Shown piece after piece: positions 8,852 to 17,042 of a stretch of DNA of 64,000 bases. Location of the stretch: contig PCBI01000005.1 in assembly GCA_002730875.1 (NCBI GenBank), forward strand, positions 1,022,588 to 1,086,587, written 5' to 3'. Origin of the DNA: Spirochaetaceae bacterium. GTDB lineage: Bacteria; Spirochaetota; Leptospiria; Leptospirales; Leptonemataceae. The stretch's first letter is position 1; every line of letters starts with the position of its first letter. The notes below the pieces were generated by a model. It was not told the DNA's origin. It worked only from the letters and a program-made list of their open reading frames with translations, and made no database searches. A program made the translations under genes and the position numbers.

Positions 8852-9595
8852 ATGGAATCACTTAAAAAGCAAATCGAATACGCGGCGAAAAAGGCGCGGA
8901 CCGTGGCGGTGATCACCGGGGCCGGAATGTCGAAAGAAAGCGGCATTCCGACATTTCGCGGTCCGGAGGGGCTATGGAAGAATTTTCGCGCGGAGGAACT
9001 TGCTACCCCCGAAGCCTTTAGAAAGGATCCAAAGCTGGTCTGGGAATGGTACGAATGGCGAAGACAGATTGTCTTGAAAGCGGAGCCTCACGAAGGGCAC
9101 AAAAGTCTGGCCGAGATGGAAGATTACTTCGATGATTTCCTGCTAATCACGCAGAACGTGGATGGGCTACATCCCCGGGCCGGAAGCCGACAACTAATAG
9201 AGATCCACGGCTCTATCCACCGGACCCGTTGCAACACCTGTTCACATAAGATGGATCTACCGCCGGTTGCGTTGGAGATTCCTGTAAAATGCGAACGGTG
9301 CGGCGAACTGTCCCGTCCCGATGTGGTCTGGTTCGGCGAATCCTACGACGAAGAGTTGCTCGGTCGTAGCCTGGAGTTCTTGTCGCGGGCTGACATGGTC
9401 TGGATCATCGGCAGTTCGGGTATGGTTTCCGTGCCCGTGTATCTTGCGGCCCATGCTAGCAAGAACGGAGCCTTCCTGGTGGACCTGAATCCGGAAGAAG
9501 CGGAGTTTTCTCGGTATTGTGACATAAACTTCAGGGGTACCGCCGGAGCGGATCTGCCCCGAATCTGGAGCGGTATCAAGGAAGCCCTGTCCTGA
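8852..9595 (+). CDS. cobB: NAD-dependent protein deacylase, sirtuin (SIRT5-like class)
   Basis: 247 residues. It removes acyl groups from lysines using NAD+. Signatures: GAGMSKESGIPTFRG (NAD binding), TQNVDGLH, EIHGS with the catalytic His, a zinc site of two CxxC pairs (CNTC, CERC), and SSGMVSVPV. The segment WEWYEWRRQIV carries the Tyr-x-x-Arg pair that in class III sirtuins binds malonyl or succinyl groups, so desuccinylation or demalonylation is likely as well as deacetylation. It stands alone upstream of a tRNA gene. Confidence 0.93.
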   Translation: MESLKKQIEYAAKKARTVAVITGAGMSKESGIPTFRGPEGLWKNFRAEELATPEAFRKDPKLVWEWYEWRRQIVLKAEPHEGHKSLAEMEDYFDDFLLITQNVDGLHPRAGSRQLIEIHGSIHRTRCNTCSHKMDLPPVALEIPVKCERCGELSRPDVVWFGESYDEELLGRSLEFLSRADMVWIIGSSGMVSVPVYLAAHASKNGAFLVDLNPEEAEFSRYCDINFRGTAGADLPRIWSGIKEALS

Positions 9596-9674
9596 GTATC
9601 CCCGGCTTCTATTGCGATTGACATGGAGGCCACGCAAAAGCCCCTTGCGATTGGGCGCATTTGCGCCGCATTTA

Positions 9675-9748
<74 letters not shown>

Positions 9749-9775
9749 CATCTCCATGACAGCTATCTTATGTGT

Positions 9776-10252
9776 GGCGTGGGACCTATCCTCGCCACGC
9801 TTGCAGTCGTTCCCGAATGACCTGACAAGACCGTGTGCAGGCGGGCGGTAGCCCTTCCTTCGCCGGTCGCGCAATCCTTCCTGGATTGAGCGCCCGGAAA
9901 GCGACGTCCTGTCGCTTGACTCAGAAAGGCTACCGCCCCATAAAAAGGGCATTTCCGGCAGAGAACGGCTGTTGTCCCCGGCGGCGAATTCTGGAGGGTC
10001 CCACGCCCCTTCAAGTAAGGTCATTTCGATGTGGTTCAATGGGTGGAAAACCTTCGGTTTTCCTGTCTGGGTGCTCGACCCTTCCGTGGGTCGAGCGTCG
10101 GGAAGAAAATCGGGCGGCAACCGGGGGTTGCCTGTTCTTATACTCTCGCCTTTCAGTTGAGCCTATTGCTTGCTCGGACAGACCCCAGACCACCCAGGCA
10201 AGGCCAGGTTCGATGTGGGCTGGTGTAAGAAGCCGGAACTTTGTAGCGGCTT
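9776..10252. ncRNA. Candidate large structured non-coding RNA, family unknown
   Basis: No convincing gene lies between the tRNA and 10307, yet the stretch holds many strong helices. An 11-bp perfect stem closes 9776-9786 with 9997-10007. Inside are GCTTGCA/TGCAGGC (9799-9805 with 9836-9842) directly abutting a second 11-bp perfect stem (9843-9853 with 9928-9938). That second stem encloses two adjacent hairpins: 9869-9893 with loop TTCCT, and 9899-9917 with loop GTCCT. To the right are hairpins 10045-10063 (8 bp), 10073-10096 (9 bp), 10116-10132 (7 bp) and 10230-10252 (6 bp). I could not find the RNase P, tmRNA or SRP signatures. Strand and exact ends are unknown; the neighbours are on the plus strand. 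Confidence 0.45.
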
Positions 10253-10306
10253 ATCAGGCTCACAAATTCTAATTTACCTTCCCCTGCACCCCGGGATCAT
10301 GGGCCC

Positions 10307-11575
10307 ATGACTCAGCGTAGCCGTATACTTGCCTATTCCGGCGCTGCCTTTGCTCTGGCAGGAGCGATTATCAGCGCCATCCTGGTCGCAAAGCATTCCT
10401 TTCCCGATCTCATCCAGTCTTCTGTGGGTTGCGATGTAAATGGTACAGACGGATGCAAGGCACTGGGCGCCACCAACTATGCCCATGTATTTGGTGTTCC
10501 TATAGCGGCCTTTGGATTCTTTTATTACGCTCTGGTTCTGGTTTCCTTCATTCGTATAAACTTCATGCACCATTCAGGCAAGCTGCTGGGTCTTCTGGTT
10601 TTCCTGGGCGCCGTTGGTATCTTCGTGGATATCGTTCTGGGAGTGATCAATCTCGGGATCCTGGAAACGCCCTGTATACTTTGCATTTATACCTACTTAA
10701 CCACCGCAGGAGTAATGATCATGGCCGCCATGCTATTTAGAAGCGAAGCAAAAAGCAAGAAAGTGAAACCCAGCGCCGCTATTGATTGGTCCGCTTTGTT
10801 GATTCACTCCATCATCGCGCTGGTACTTTCGCTGGGGCTGTACGGATGCTATTCGCTCATGAGTCCTGGTAACGTTACTCCAGCAGGCGGAATCCCTATT
10901 ATTCCGGAAGACAAAGTGGAGCAAATCGTAGCGGACTTTGAAACCCTGCCAGAAGGAAAGCTTTCCACCGAGGGTCTTAAAACCGCTTCTGGTTCCGAGA
11001 ACGGTTATATAGTCATCCAGGAGTTCGCGGATTTTCTCTGTCCACACTGTAAGCACACAACAGAGATGATCACCAAACTAAAGGAAAGATGGCCGGGCCG
11101 CATTAGAGTCTACTATCGTCAGTTTCCCCTGGACGGAACCTGTAATCCATTGATCCAGGGCGTGCGAAAGCCGGTGGGCGACTGGCGATGCAATGCTGCC
11201 CAGGCTGCCGTTTGCGCCGGCGGTAGCGAGAACTTCGGAGAGTTCTATCATGACGTTTTTGAACTTCAGGAAAACAGCCCGCCTGTTATGACTCCGGAAA
11301 CCATTCGTCCGATTGCCGAACGCCATGGATTGAACTGGGATGAACTGTACGCCTGCATGGGATCTGCCAGAAGTCAGCAGCTCATCACTGCTGATGTTCA
11401 GGCCGGTAAGACTATTGAGCTGAACTCCACACCGCTGGTAATCTTGAATGATCGAATCCTTAGCCGAGGCTCCCCTCATGAACAGTTCCTGTTTCATCTG
11501 GTGGATGCCCTGGTGTATAAAAAAGAAGGCAAAGCGGCCTTCGAAGAGCTGAAAAAGAGATCCCGCGGACAGTAA
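10307..11575 (+). CDS. VKOR-DsbA fusion: disulfide-bond-forming membrane enzyme
   Basis: 422 residues combining a vitamin K epoxide reductase-like membrane domain (residues ~1-160, four or five helices) with a DsbA-like thioredoxin domain (~210-415). VKOR features are the loop cysteines in [15 protein letters not shown] and the CILC active site in the last helix. The thioredoxin part has [12 protein letters not shown] (CPHC). Such fusions reoxidise their own thioredoxin domain with quinone and take the place of DsbB in periplasmic disulfide formation. The start is ATG 10307; the ribosome-binding site is weak. Fusions of this type are known in spirochaetes and other phyla. Confidence 0.93.
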   Translation: MTQRSRILAYSGAAFALAGAIISAILVAKHSFPDLIQSSVGCDVNGTDGCKALGATNYAHVFGVPIAAFGFFYYALVLVSFIRINFMHHSGKLLGLLVFLGAVGIFVDIVLGVINLGILETPCILCIYTYLTTAGVMIMAAMLFRSEAKSKKVKPSAAIDWSALLIHSIIALVLSLGLYGCYSLMSPGNVTPAGGIPIIPEDKVEQIVADFETLPEGKLSTEGLKTASGSENGYIVIQEFADFLCPHCKHTTEMITKLKERWPGRIRVYYRQFPLDGTCNPLIQGVRKPVGDWRCNAAQAAVCAGGSENFGEFYHDVFELQENSPPVMTPETIRPIAERHGLNWDELYACMGSARSQQLITADVQAGKTIELNSTPLVILNDRILSRGSPHEQFLFHLVDALVYKKEGKAAFEELKKRSRGQ

Positions 11576-11598
11576 ACCGGGCGAATGGAAGCAGACTA

Positions 11599-12063
11599 AT
11601 GACAGAATTGGAAGGAAAACTCAACGGCGCCGGACAGCGGCATGCTATTGTCGTTTCGCGTTGGAATGAGTTTATTACGGATAGGCTCAAGGACGGCGCT
11701 ATCGCAGCCCTGAAGAAGCACGATGTTTCTGAAAGCTCGATTACAGTGGTTGGCGTGCCCGGAGCCTACGAACTGGGTTCGGTAGCCCGCAAGCTGGCGG
11801 CCACCGGAAAATATGATGCCATTACCTGTTTGGGCGCCGTGATTCGTGGGGCCACGGACCATTACGACTATGTGTGTGGCCAGGCCGCCAGGCTCATTGC
11901 GCAGGTTTTTTACGATACGGGCATTCCCACTATCTTTGGAGTGATTACCACTGATACCATCGAGCAGGCCATAGAAAGGGCCGGCACAAAGGCGGGAAAC
12001 AAGGGGTATGAATCCGCCGTGGCCGCTGTAGAACTGGCCTCACTCAGCCAACAGATTCAATGA
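11599..12063 (+). CDS. ribH: 6,7-dimethyl-8-ribityllumazine synthase
   Basis: 154 residues; the penultimate step of riboflavin synthesis. Typical motifs: [43 protein letters not shown] (substrate and phosphate binding, with the catalytic His in the TDHYDYV segment) and [19 protein letters not shown]. Normal length. The stop overlaps the nusB start (ATGA). ribH-nusB is a widespread gene pair. Confidence 0.97.
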   Translation: MTELEGKLNGAGQRHAIVVSRWNEFITDRLKDGAIAALKKHDVSESSITVVGVPGAYELGSVARKLAATGKYDAITCLGAVIRGATDHYDYVCGQAARLIAQVFYDTGIPTIFGVITTDTIEQAIERAGTKAGNKGYESAVAAVELASLSQQIQ

Positions 12064-12545
12064 AGACCGCTACCCCCAGAAAAATGAAACGCACCTTCCG
12101 CCATAAGAATTCCCACGGTCGGGAAGTGGCCCTTCAGGGGCTGTACCAATCCGAGATTGGCGGGCATTCCATTTCTCAGATTTTGCGATTCACCTGGCTC
12201 AATGAACCCCTGGACACCGATGTCGGGGAGTTGACCGAGCAGTTGATTCAGGGCGTTCTGGAGCATACGGAGCGGATTGATCGGGTAATCGACGCTTTGT
12301 CCGAAAAGGATGCTACACAGATTTCTACTGTTGTCCGATGTATACTACGGATGGGCATCTATGAGATCCTTCTGGGATCCAATCCGCCTCGAATCATCAT
12401 CGACGATCTGTGTGAGCTCACTCGTCGGTACGATGTAGAAGAGTCGGTGGCTTTTGTGAACGGAATTCTCGATGCCTATAGAAAGAGACGGGAAAGCAGA
12501 GCAGGCAGCGAGGACAAGGGTGGCCAGGAATCGATTAACGTTTGA
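12060..12545 (+). CDS. nusB: Transcription antitermination factor NusB
   Basis: 161 residues. NusB binds boxA RNA with NusE (S10) in rRNA antitermination. Family features: [17 protein letters not shown] at the N-terminus, [15 protein letters not shown] in the middle, and [31 protein letters not shown] near the C-terminus. The start overlaps the ribH stop by 4 bases. The last ~17 residues are charged and may be disordered. Confidence 0.95.
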   Translation: MKTATPRKMKRTFRHKNSHGREVALQGLYQSEIGGHSISQILRFTWLNEPLDTDVGELTEQLIQGVLEHTERIDRVIDALSEKDATQISTVVRCILRMGIYEILLGSNPPRIIIDDLCELTRRYDVEESVAFVNGILDAYRKRRESRAGSEDKGGQESINV

Positions 12546-14595
12546 TGATTCGTCGGAACAGGATTCCGGCGAGCCTCTGGAGCACGGGGCGCCGGTCACC
12601 GTTTATCTGGACGATACATCCCCTGACCGAAAAAAGAAGCGTCTGGCTATCTTTGGCGGAGTGGGACTGTTACTGATCGCGCTCATCGTCGGCGGTTTTG
12701 CGCTATACCACTACTTCTTTCGCGGCGGCGCGGAATCCACCACTGAAATGGCCGGCCCCCTGGACCTGGATTCCGTTCGAGATAGATTCTATCTGCCCAC
12801 AGTTTCGGACGATCCGGAATTAGAAAAAGCCATAAATCAATACCGGGAAGGATTTCGCGAAGAAGCGAGAAGATCCTTCGAGCAATATCTACAGACCGAT
12901 GCGGGCGACAAAGGAAAGACGGTGGCTCTCACCTATCTGGGAGTCATGGCTCTGGAGTCAGACAAGCTGGGTCTGGCCCGACACCACCTGCTTCGCGCTC
13001 TCAAGTACGACCCTCAGTTTGTGCCGGCCCTGGTTAATATGGCCATCACCGAGCGTATGATGGGCAATCTCGAAGATGCCCGGGACTACGCCGAACAGGC
13101 ACGGAAAATCGCGCCCAACGATGCGGCTGTCTCTCTACTTCTGGGAAACATTCTGATGCAAGACCAGAAGCTGGACGAAGCTTCCGAAATGTATCGTCAG
13201 GCTCTTGAGGAAGCTCCGGCGGATGCTTATCTGGCTTACAATCTCGGCATATCCCTGGTCAGACAGGGAAAGCTGGAAGAGGCAATCATGGCTTTCTCCA
13301 GGGTAATCGACAAAGAACCGAACACCACTCTGGGCGTTCGTTCCCATGGTCATCTGGGTCAGATATACTTTTCTAAAGGAAACCTGGAGATGGCGGCGGA
13401 TCATCTGCGAAAGGCCGCCATGCTGGCTCCGGGGGAAGCTCGCTATCATTATAATCTGGGCATTGTGTATCTGCGCATGGATCGCCAGGGGGAAGCCGTG
13501 CAGTCGTTTCAGACGGCTCTGGATTCCGGGGGCGACGATTCGCGGGTATTCAGGGGTCTGGCCCGGGCCTTTATTCGATTGGAGCAGCCAGGAATGGCGA
13601 AGCGCGCTCTACAAAAGGCTTTGCTCGTAAATCCTCAAGACACCGAAAGCATGATGGAGCTTGGCGATCTGCAAGCCTCCACCGGCGATCTACTCTCCGC
13701 TGTGGATTCCTATCGCAGCGTAGTTCAAATGAGTCCTGGTAATGCCACCACTGCCGATGCCCTGGATAGACTGGGGCGAACGTATGTTCGGTTGGAGCGC
13801 TACGAAGACGCCGTACAATCCTACTACCAGGCGCTTCGTATCGATCCAAACAAAAGCAGTCTGTATCTGGGGTTGGGGCGCGCTCTACAGAAGGCTGGCC
13901 GTGCGGAAGAAGCCATCGATATCTGGAAAAAGGCGCTCAAGCAGGGCGTGCAGCTTTCAGAAGCGGAAGAAAAGCAGATTCGCTTTGCCCTGGCCCGGGT
14001 GTATGAAGACAAGGGAGCTTTTGACCTTGCCATCCGCGAATACCAGGCTCTAAAAGAAAGGCTGCAGAAGCCAGGTCAGCCGGATGTGGACCCGGAGGTC
14101 CATTTGAATCTTGGTCGAGTGCTTTCCAGAACCGGAAGCGATTCCGCCGCCCTTGAGCTGGAAAAGGCTGCCGAATCGTCGCGGGCCAGCGCCCAGATCC
14201 GCAAGGAAGCCTATCTACTTCTTGCCAACCTCTATGGAAAAAGCAATAATCCGGACTCTCTGGAAAAAGCCCGGCGTGCCATATACCAGGCCGCTCGACT
14301 GGATCCGCAGGACCCGGCGGTGAATTTGAGTCGGGCCCGCATTCTATTGGCCACCGAATCTCCAGTTGACAGAGAAAAAGCCATTGAAGTACTTATGGCA
14401 TTGACCGCTACAGATCTGGACGCCCCGACTTCAGCCCAGGCCCATAACCTGCTGGGGGTAGCCTATTACAGGAATGCGGAATATCGGCGAGCCATGAGCG
14501 CCTTTGATACAGCCATAGAACTGGATCCCGGGCTCCGTGAGGCATACGATAATCAGAGGGCAGCCGCCAACGCCTACGAATCCAATCTGCGATAG
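12520..14595 (+). CDS. Membrane-anchored TPR-repeat protein
   Basis: About 691 residues. GTG at 12520, preceded by GAGG, overlaps nusB by 26 bases; an ATG at 12472 is possible but would overlap by 74. A short cytoplasmic basic segment is followed by one membrane helix (AIFGGVGLLLIALIVGG) and a long outside region of TPR repeats. Many repeats are readable, for example AYNLGISLVRQGKLEEAIMA, YHYNLGIVYLRMDRQGEAVQ and LYLGLGRALQKAGRAEEAID. It probably scaffolds an envelope protein complex. The next gene, a HEAT protein, is probably in the same operon. Confidence 0.88.
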   Translation: MARNRLTFDDSSEQDSGEPLEHGAPVTVYLDDTSPDRKKKRLAIFGGVGLLLIALIVGGFALYHYFFRGGAESTTEMAGPLDLDSVRDRFYLPTVSDDPELEKAINQYREGFREEARRSFEQYLQTDAGDKGKTVALTYLGVMALESDKLGLARHHLLRALKYDPQFVPALVNMAITERMMGNLEDARDYAEQARKIAPNDAAVSLLLGNILMQDQKLDEASEMYRQALEEAPADAYLAYNLGISLVRQGKLEEAIMAFSRVIDKEPNTTLGVRSHGHLGQIYFSKGNLEMAADHLRKAAMLAPGEARYHYNLGIVYLRMDRQGEAVQSFQTALDSGGDDSRVFRGLARAFIRLEQPGMAKRALQKALLVNPQDTESMMELGDLQASTGDLLSAVDSYRSVVQMSPGNATTADALDRLGRTYVRLERYEDAVQSYYQALRIDPNKSSLYLGLGRALQKAGRAEEAIDIWKKALKQGVQLSEAEEKQIRFALARVYEDKGAFDLAIREYQALKERLQKPGQPDVDPEVHLNLGRVLSRTGSDSAALELEKAAESSRASAQIRKEAYLLLANLYGKSNNPDSLEKARRAIYQAARLDPQDPAVNLSRARILLATESPVDREKAIEVLMALTATDLDAPTSAQAHNLLGVAYYRNAEYRRAMSAFDTAIELDPGLREAYDNQRAAANAYESNLR

Positions 14596-14628
14596 GGGCG
14601 GCGGGCAGGCGTTCCGCGCCATATATCT

Positions 14629-15984
14629 ATGAAAACAATCCGACAAAGTCTTCTTCTGCTTTCGCTGCTTCCCCTCTTTTTCTCGTGGAACGAGGCAAAT
14701 GCACAGTTTGCCATAGTGGACGGGAAGAAAGAAGTTCTGGAGAAATTGGAGTCCGGAGGATTGGCCAGGCGTCAGGCGATCTGGTATATCTATCAGAATC
14801 GTTACGATGAGCTCCTTCCGCCGGCCATCCAGTATCTTTTCAAGAGCGATGATTTTGAAGATCATCGTGCTATATTACGTGTGTTCGAGGCTTACGGCCC
14901 CGGGCTGGAACGTTACGTGCCGGATTGGTACCGAATACTGGATCGGTACATGAACCGTAACGTTCCGGAGGATGTACTTCTTCAATGCATTGAGCTGGCC
15001 TCCTCCTGGAAAGAGCACCGAATGATTTTTGCCCTGGGCCGGATGGCGGATCATCCCCGCATGAAAGTGCGACTGGCCGCTTATCGTGCCATGGCCAGAA
15101 TGGGTAACGACAATCTGATTCCCATTCTGATTCGACAAATGAAGTCCGATCGGCCGGTGCATAAGATCTATGCCCTGGAGGGCGCCCGGTTATACCAGGA
15201 CGAACGCCTGGTGCCGTTTATTCGAGATCTGCTCAACGACTCCAGCAAGAGCGTACGAATCTTTGCGCTTAAGGCCATTGTAGAGCAACGTACGGACCAG
15301 GACGTTTCTTACCTGGTAGCGCGAAAGTATCAGGACGACCATAACGACGAAGTGCGAGCCCGGGCCATCGAGATGATTGGCCGCCGCGGATGGGGTCGTC
15401 AGAACTATCTTGTTCACAAGGCGGTGGGGGATTCCTCGGAAGTGGTTCGCTGGGCCGCCGTGCGCTCCGCCGTGGCCATGAAGGACCGGGCCAGCGCCGC
15501 GCCTATCTCCAGGCAACTCAGAGTAGAAAAGAAAGACGATTTGAAGCTGGCTATGATTGAAGCTCTGCTGGATCTTCGCGTAGACGATTCCGCCAATGCG
15601 CTGGCCCATCTACTCCGAAGCGATGAAAAAGAGATCATTCGTCAACGGGCGGCCATGGCCATCGGAAACCTCCGAGTAAAAGATGGAGGATTTGCCCTGG
15701 TCCAGGCCATACGAGGCGACGAGGTACTGCAAGTTAGGCTGGAAGCCGCCGCCGCCCTGGGCGAACTGGGCGATCCTGCGCTGGCCGAGTCCATTATGGA
15801 CCTGCTGAAAAAACCGGAGGAGGATCGGCGAGTCCTCCAACTGGCGGCCCTGGCTGTGATTCGTTCCGGTTCCGAAGAGAAGATCCGTAAGCTTCAAAGA
15901 GTGGCCGAAACGCTTTCCGATCGCGTCCTTGCCGAAGAGATCGATCGAATGGTGCGCAATTACCAGAAAGAAAAATCCCGATGA
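14629..15984 (+). CDS. Secreted HEAT-repeat protein
   Basis: 451 residues. A Sec signal peptide (MKTIRQSLLLLSLLPLFFSW, cleavage likely after ANA at about residue 25) precedes an array of helical HEAT-type repeats: DHPRMKVRLAAYRAMARMG, SSKSVRIFALKAIVEQ, DEVRARAIEMIGRRG, EIIRQRAAMAIGNL and LQVRLEAAAALGELGDPA. Such solenoids act in protein-protein binding; the location should be periplasmic. It lies 33 bases after the TPR gene, and its stop overlaps the next start (ATGA), so the three probably act together. Partners are not known. Confidence 0.87.
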   Translation: MKTIRQSLLLLSLLPLFFSWNEANAQFAIVDGKKEVLEKLESGGLARRQAIWYIYQNRYDELLPPAIQYLFKSDDFEDHRAILRVFEAYGPGLERYVPDWYRILDRYMNRNVPEDVLLQCIELASSWKEHRMIFALGRMADHPRMKVRLAAYRAMARMGNDNLIPILIRQMKSDRPVHKIYALEGARLYQDERLVPFIRDLLNDSSKSVRIFALKAIVEQRTDQDVSYLVARKYQDDHNDEVRARAIEMIGRRGWGRQNYLVHKAVGDSSEVVRWAAVRSAVAMKDRASAAPISRQLRVEKKDDLKLAMIEALLDLRVDDSANALAHLLRSDEKEIIRQRAAMAIGNLRVKDGGFALVQAIRGDEVLQVRLEAAAALGELGDPALAESIMDLLKKPEEDRRVLQLAALAVIRSGSEEKIRKLQRVAETLSDRVLAEEIDRMVRNYQKEKSR

Positions 15985-17042
15985 GCGACTCCGATACAGA
16001 ACAGGATGCCGGAGGTAATCCCTCCGGACAAAGCACAGGCGAAAACCTGCCCCCGCTCTTCTCTATAGAAGCGGAGTCGGGCGAAGCTGCGTCCCACCTG
16101 GAATCTACACAGTCCGACTCGGAAAGCGCCAATAACGACGACGACATCCTGGACCTGGATTCTGCCGAACCGGGGGACGAATCCGACGATGACTCCCATC
16201 TCCGGCGTAAGCGGAGGCGAAAAAGAAAGGTGCTGTTGCCGGAGACCGGCTCCAGCGCCCAGGCTGCCATGCATCGCAAGGAATTGGCCAGCCGCGGCGA
16301 TCTAAAGCGGATTCAGCGGGCCGGAGTAAAGGTGCATGGCCAGAAGGTGGTGGCCGACGACGTAAACAAGCTCAAGAGCTTGAGCGTTACTCCCCAGCTG
16401 GAAGGCGAGTTCAGCGATCATTACATTGAGCCGGTGCGCATTGAGTATTATATTCCCAAGGAATCGCGCTTTGTTACGGAGACCAGGTATCTTTATGTGC
16501 CGCTGGTGGATCCGGAACCGAGAACGGAGCCCGACGACGCTATCTTAAGGGATCACATCGATGCCGAAAAGTTCGTGGATTTGCTGCAGGTGCTGGGCGA
16601 CTATCCGCAATACACTACGTTAATTCTGGATTCCTATCATGAGACTTTCCATATGTATGAAAGTCTTTCCAGAACAATGAAAGAAGCGCGAACGGATCCG
16701 CAGAAATACAAGACCGCTCTCTATATGGTAGAGACCCTGGCGCAGCATGAACCCACGCTGGCTGCCCTGGAGGCTCTGGGCGAATTCCAGAGCTGGAATC
16801 TGAACTGGCTTATACGAACCATGAATGAGCAGGGAGTGGAATTCGCCTGCGCGGACTATACTATCTCGTATCTTATTAAGCGAAGAAATGAATACTGGGA
16901 ACAGAACGAACTGCCGTTCGATGAACGGTTTGAGATTCTCGCCACACTCTTCTATGACCAGGCATTCCCCAATCGAGGACTGCACATAGGAGAGGAAGAC
17001 TACTTCTTCGATATATTCGACAAAAAGAACTTCATAAGCTGA
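15981..17042 (+). CDS. Hypothetical acidic protein
   Basis: 353 residues, family not recognised. The first ~70 residues are very acidic and disordered (DSESANNDDDILDLDSAEPG, DESDDD), followed by a basic cluster HLRRKRRRKRK. The rest (from about residue 130) looks like a folded alpha/beta-helical domain rich in Tyr and Glu, with motifs YIEPVRIEYYIPKESRF and EDYFFDIFDKKNFIS at the end. No signal peptide, so cytoplasmic. Starts within the stop of the HEAT gene (ATGA), and its own stop overlaps the next start (TGATG). Confidence 0.7.
   Translation: MSDSDTEQDAGGNPSGQSTGENLPPLFSIEAESGEAASHLESTQSDSESANNDDDILDLDSAEPGDESDDDSHLRRKRRRKRKVLLPETGSSAQAAMHRKELASRGDLKRIQRAGVKVHGQKVVADDVNKLKSLSVTPQLEGEFSDHYIEPVRIEYYIPKESRFVTETRYLYVPLVDPEPRTEPDDAILRDHIDAEKFVDLLQVLGDYPQYTTLILDSYHETFHMYESLSRTMKEARTDPQKYKTALYMVETLAQHEPTLAALEALGEFQSWNLNWLIRTMNEQGVEFACADYTISYLIKRRNEYWEQNELPFDERFEILATLFYDQAFPNRGLHIGEEDYFFDIFDKKNFIS

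Noticed and set aside
9835..10272. Open reading frames of 60-145 codons on both strands in the structured region.
   Set aside because: They overlap each other, lack ribosome-binding sites and look like random Pro/Arg/Gly/Ser sequence produced by GC-rich inverted repeats.
10225..10275. CGGCTTATCAGG resembles the 3' end of RNase P RNA.
   Set aside because: The conserved 5' GAGGAAAGTCC and the ACAGA motif of RNase P RNA are missing on both strands of the region, and no matching P1 partner lies at the right distance.
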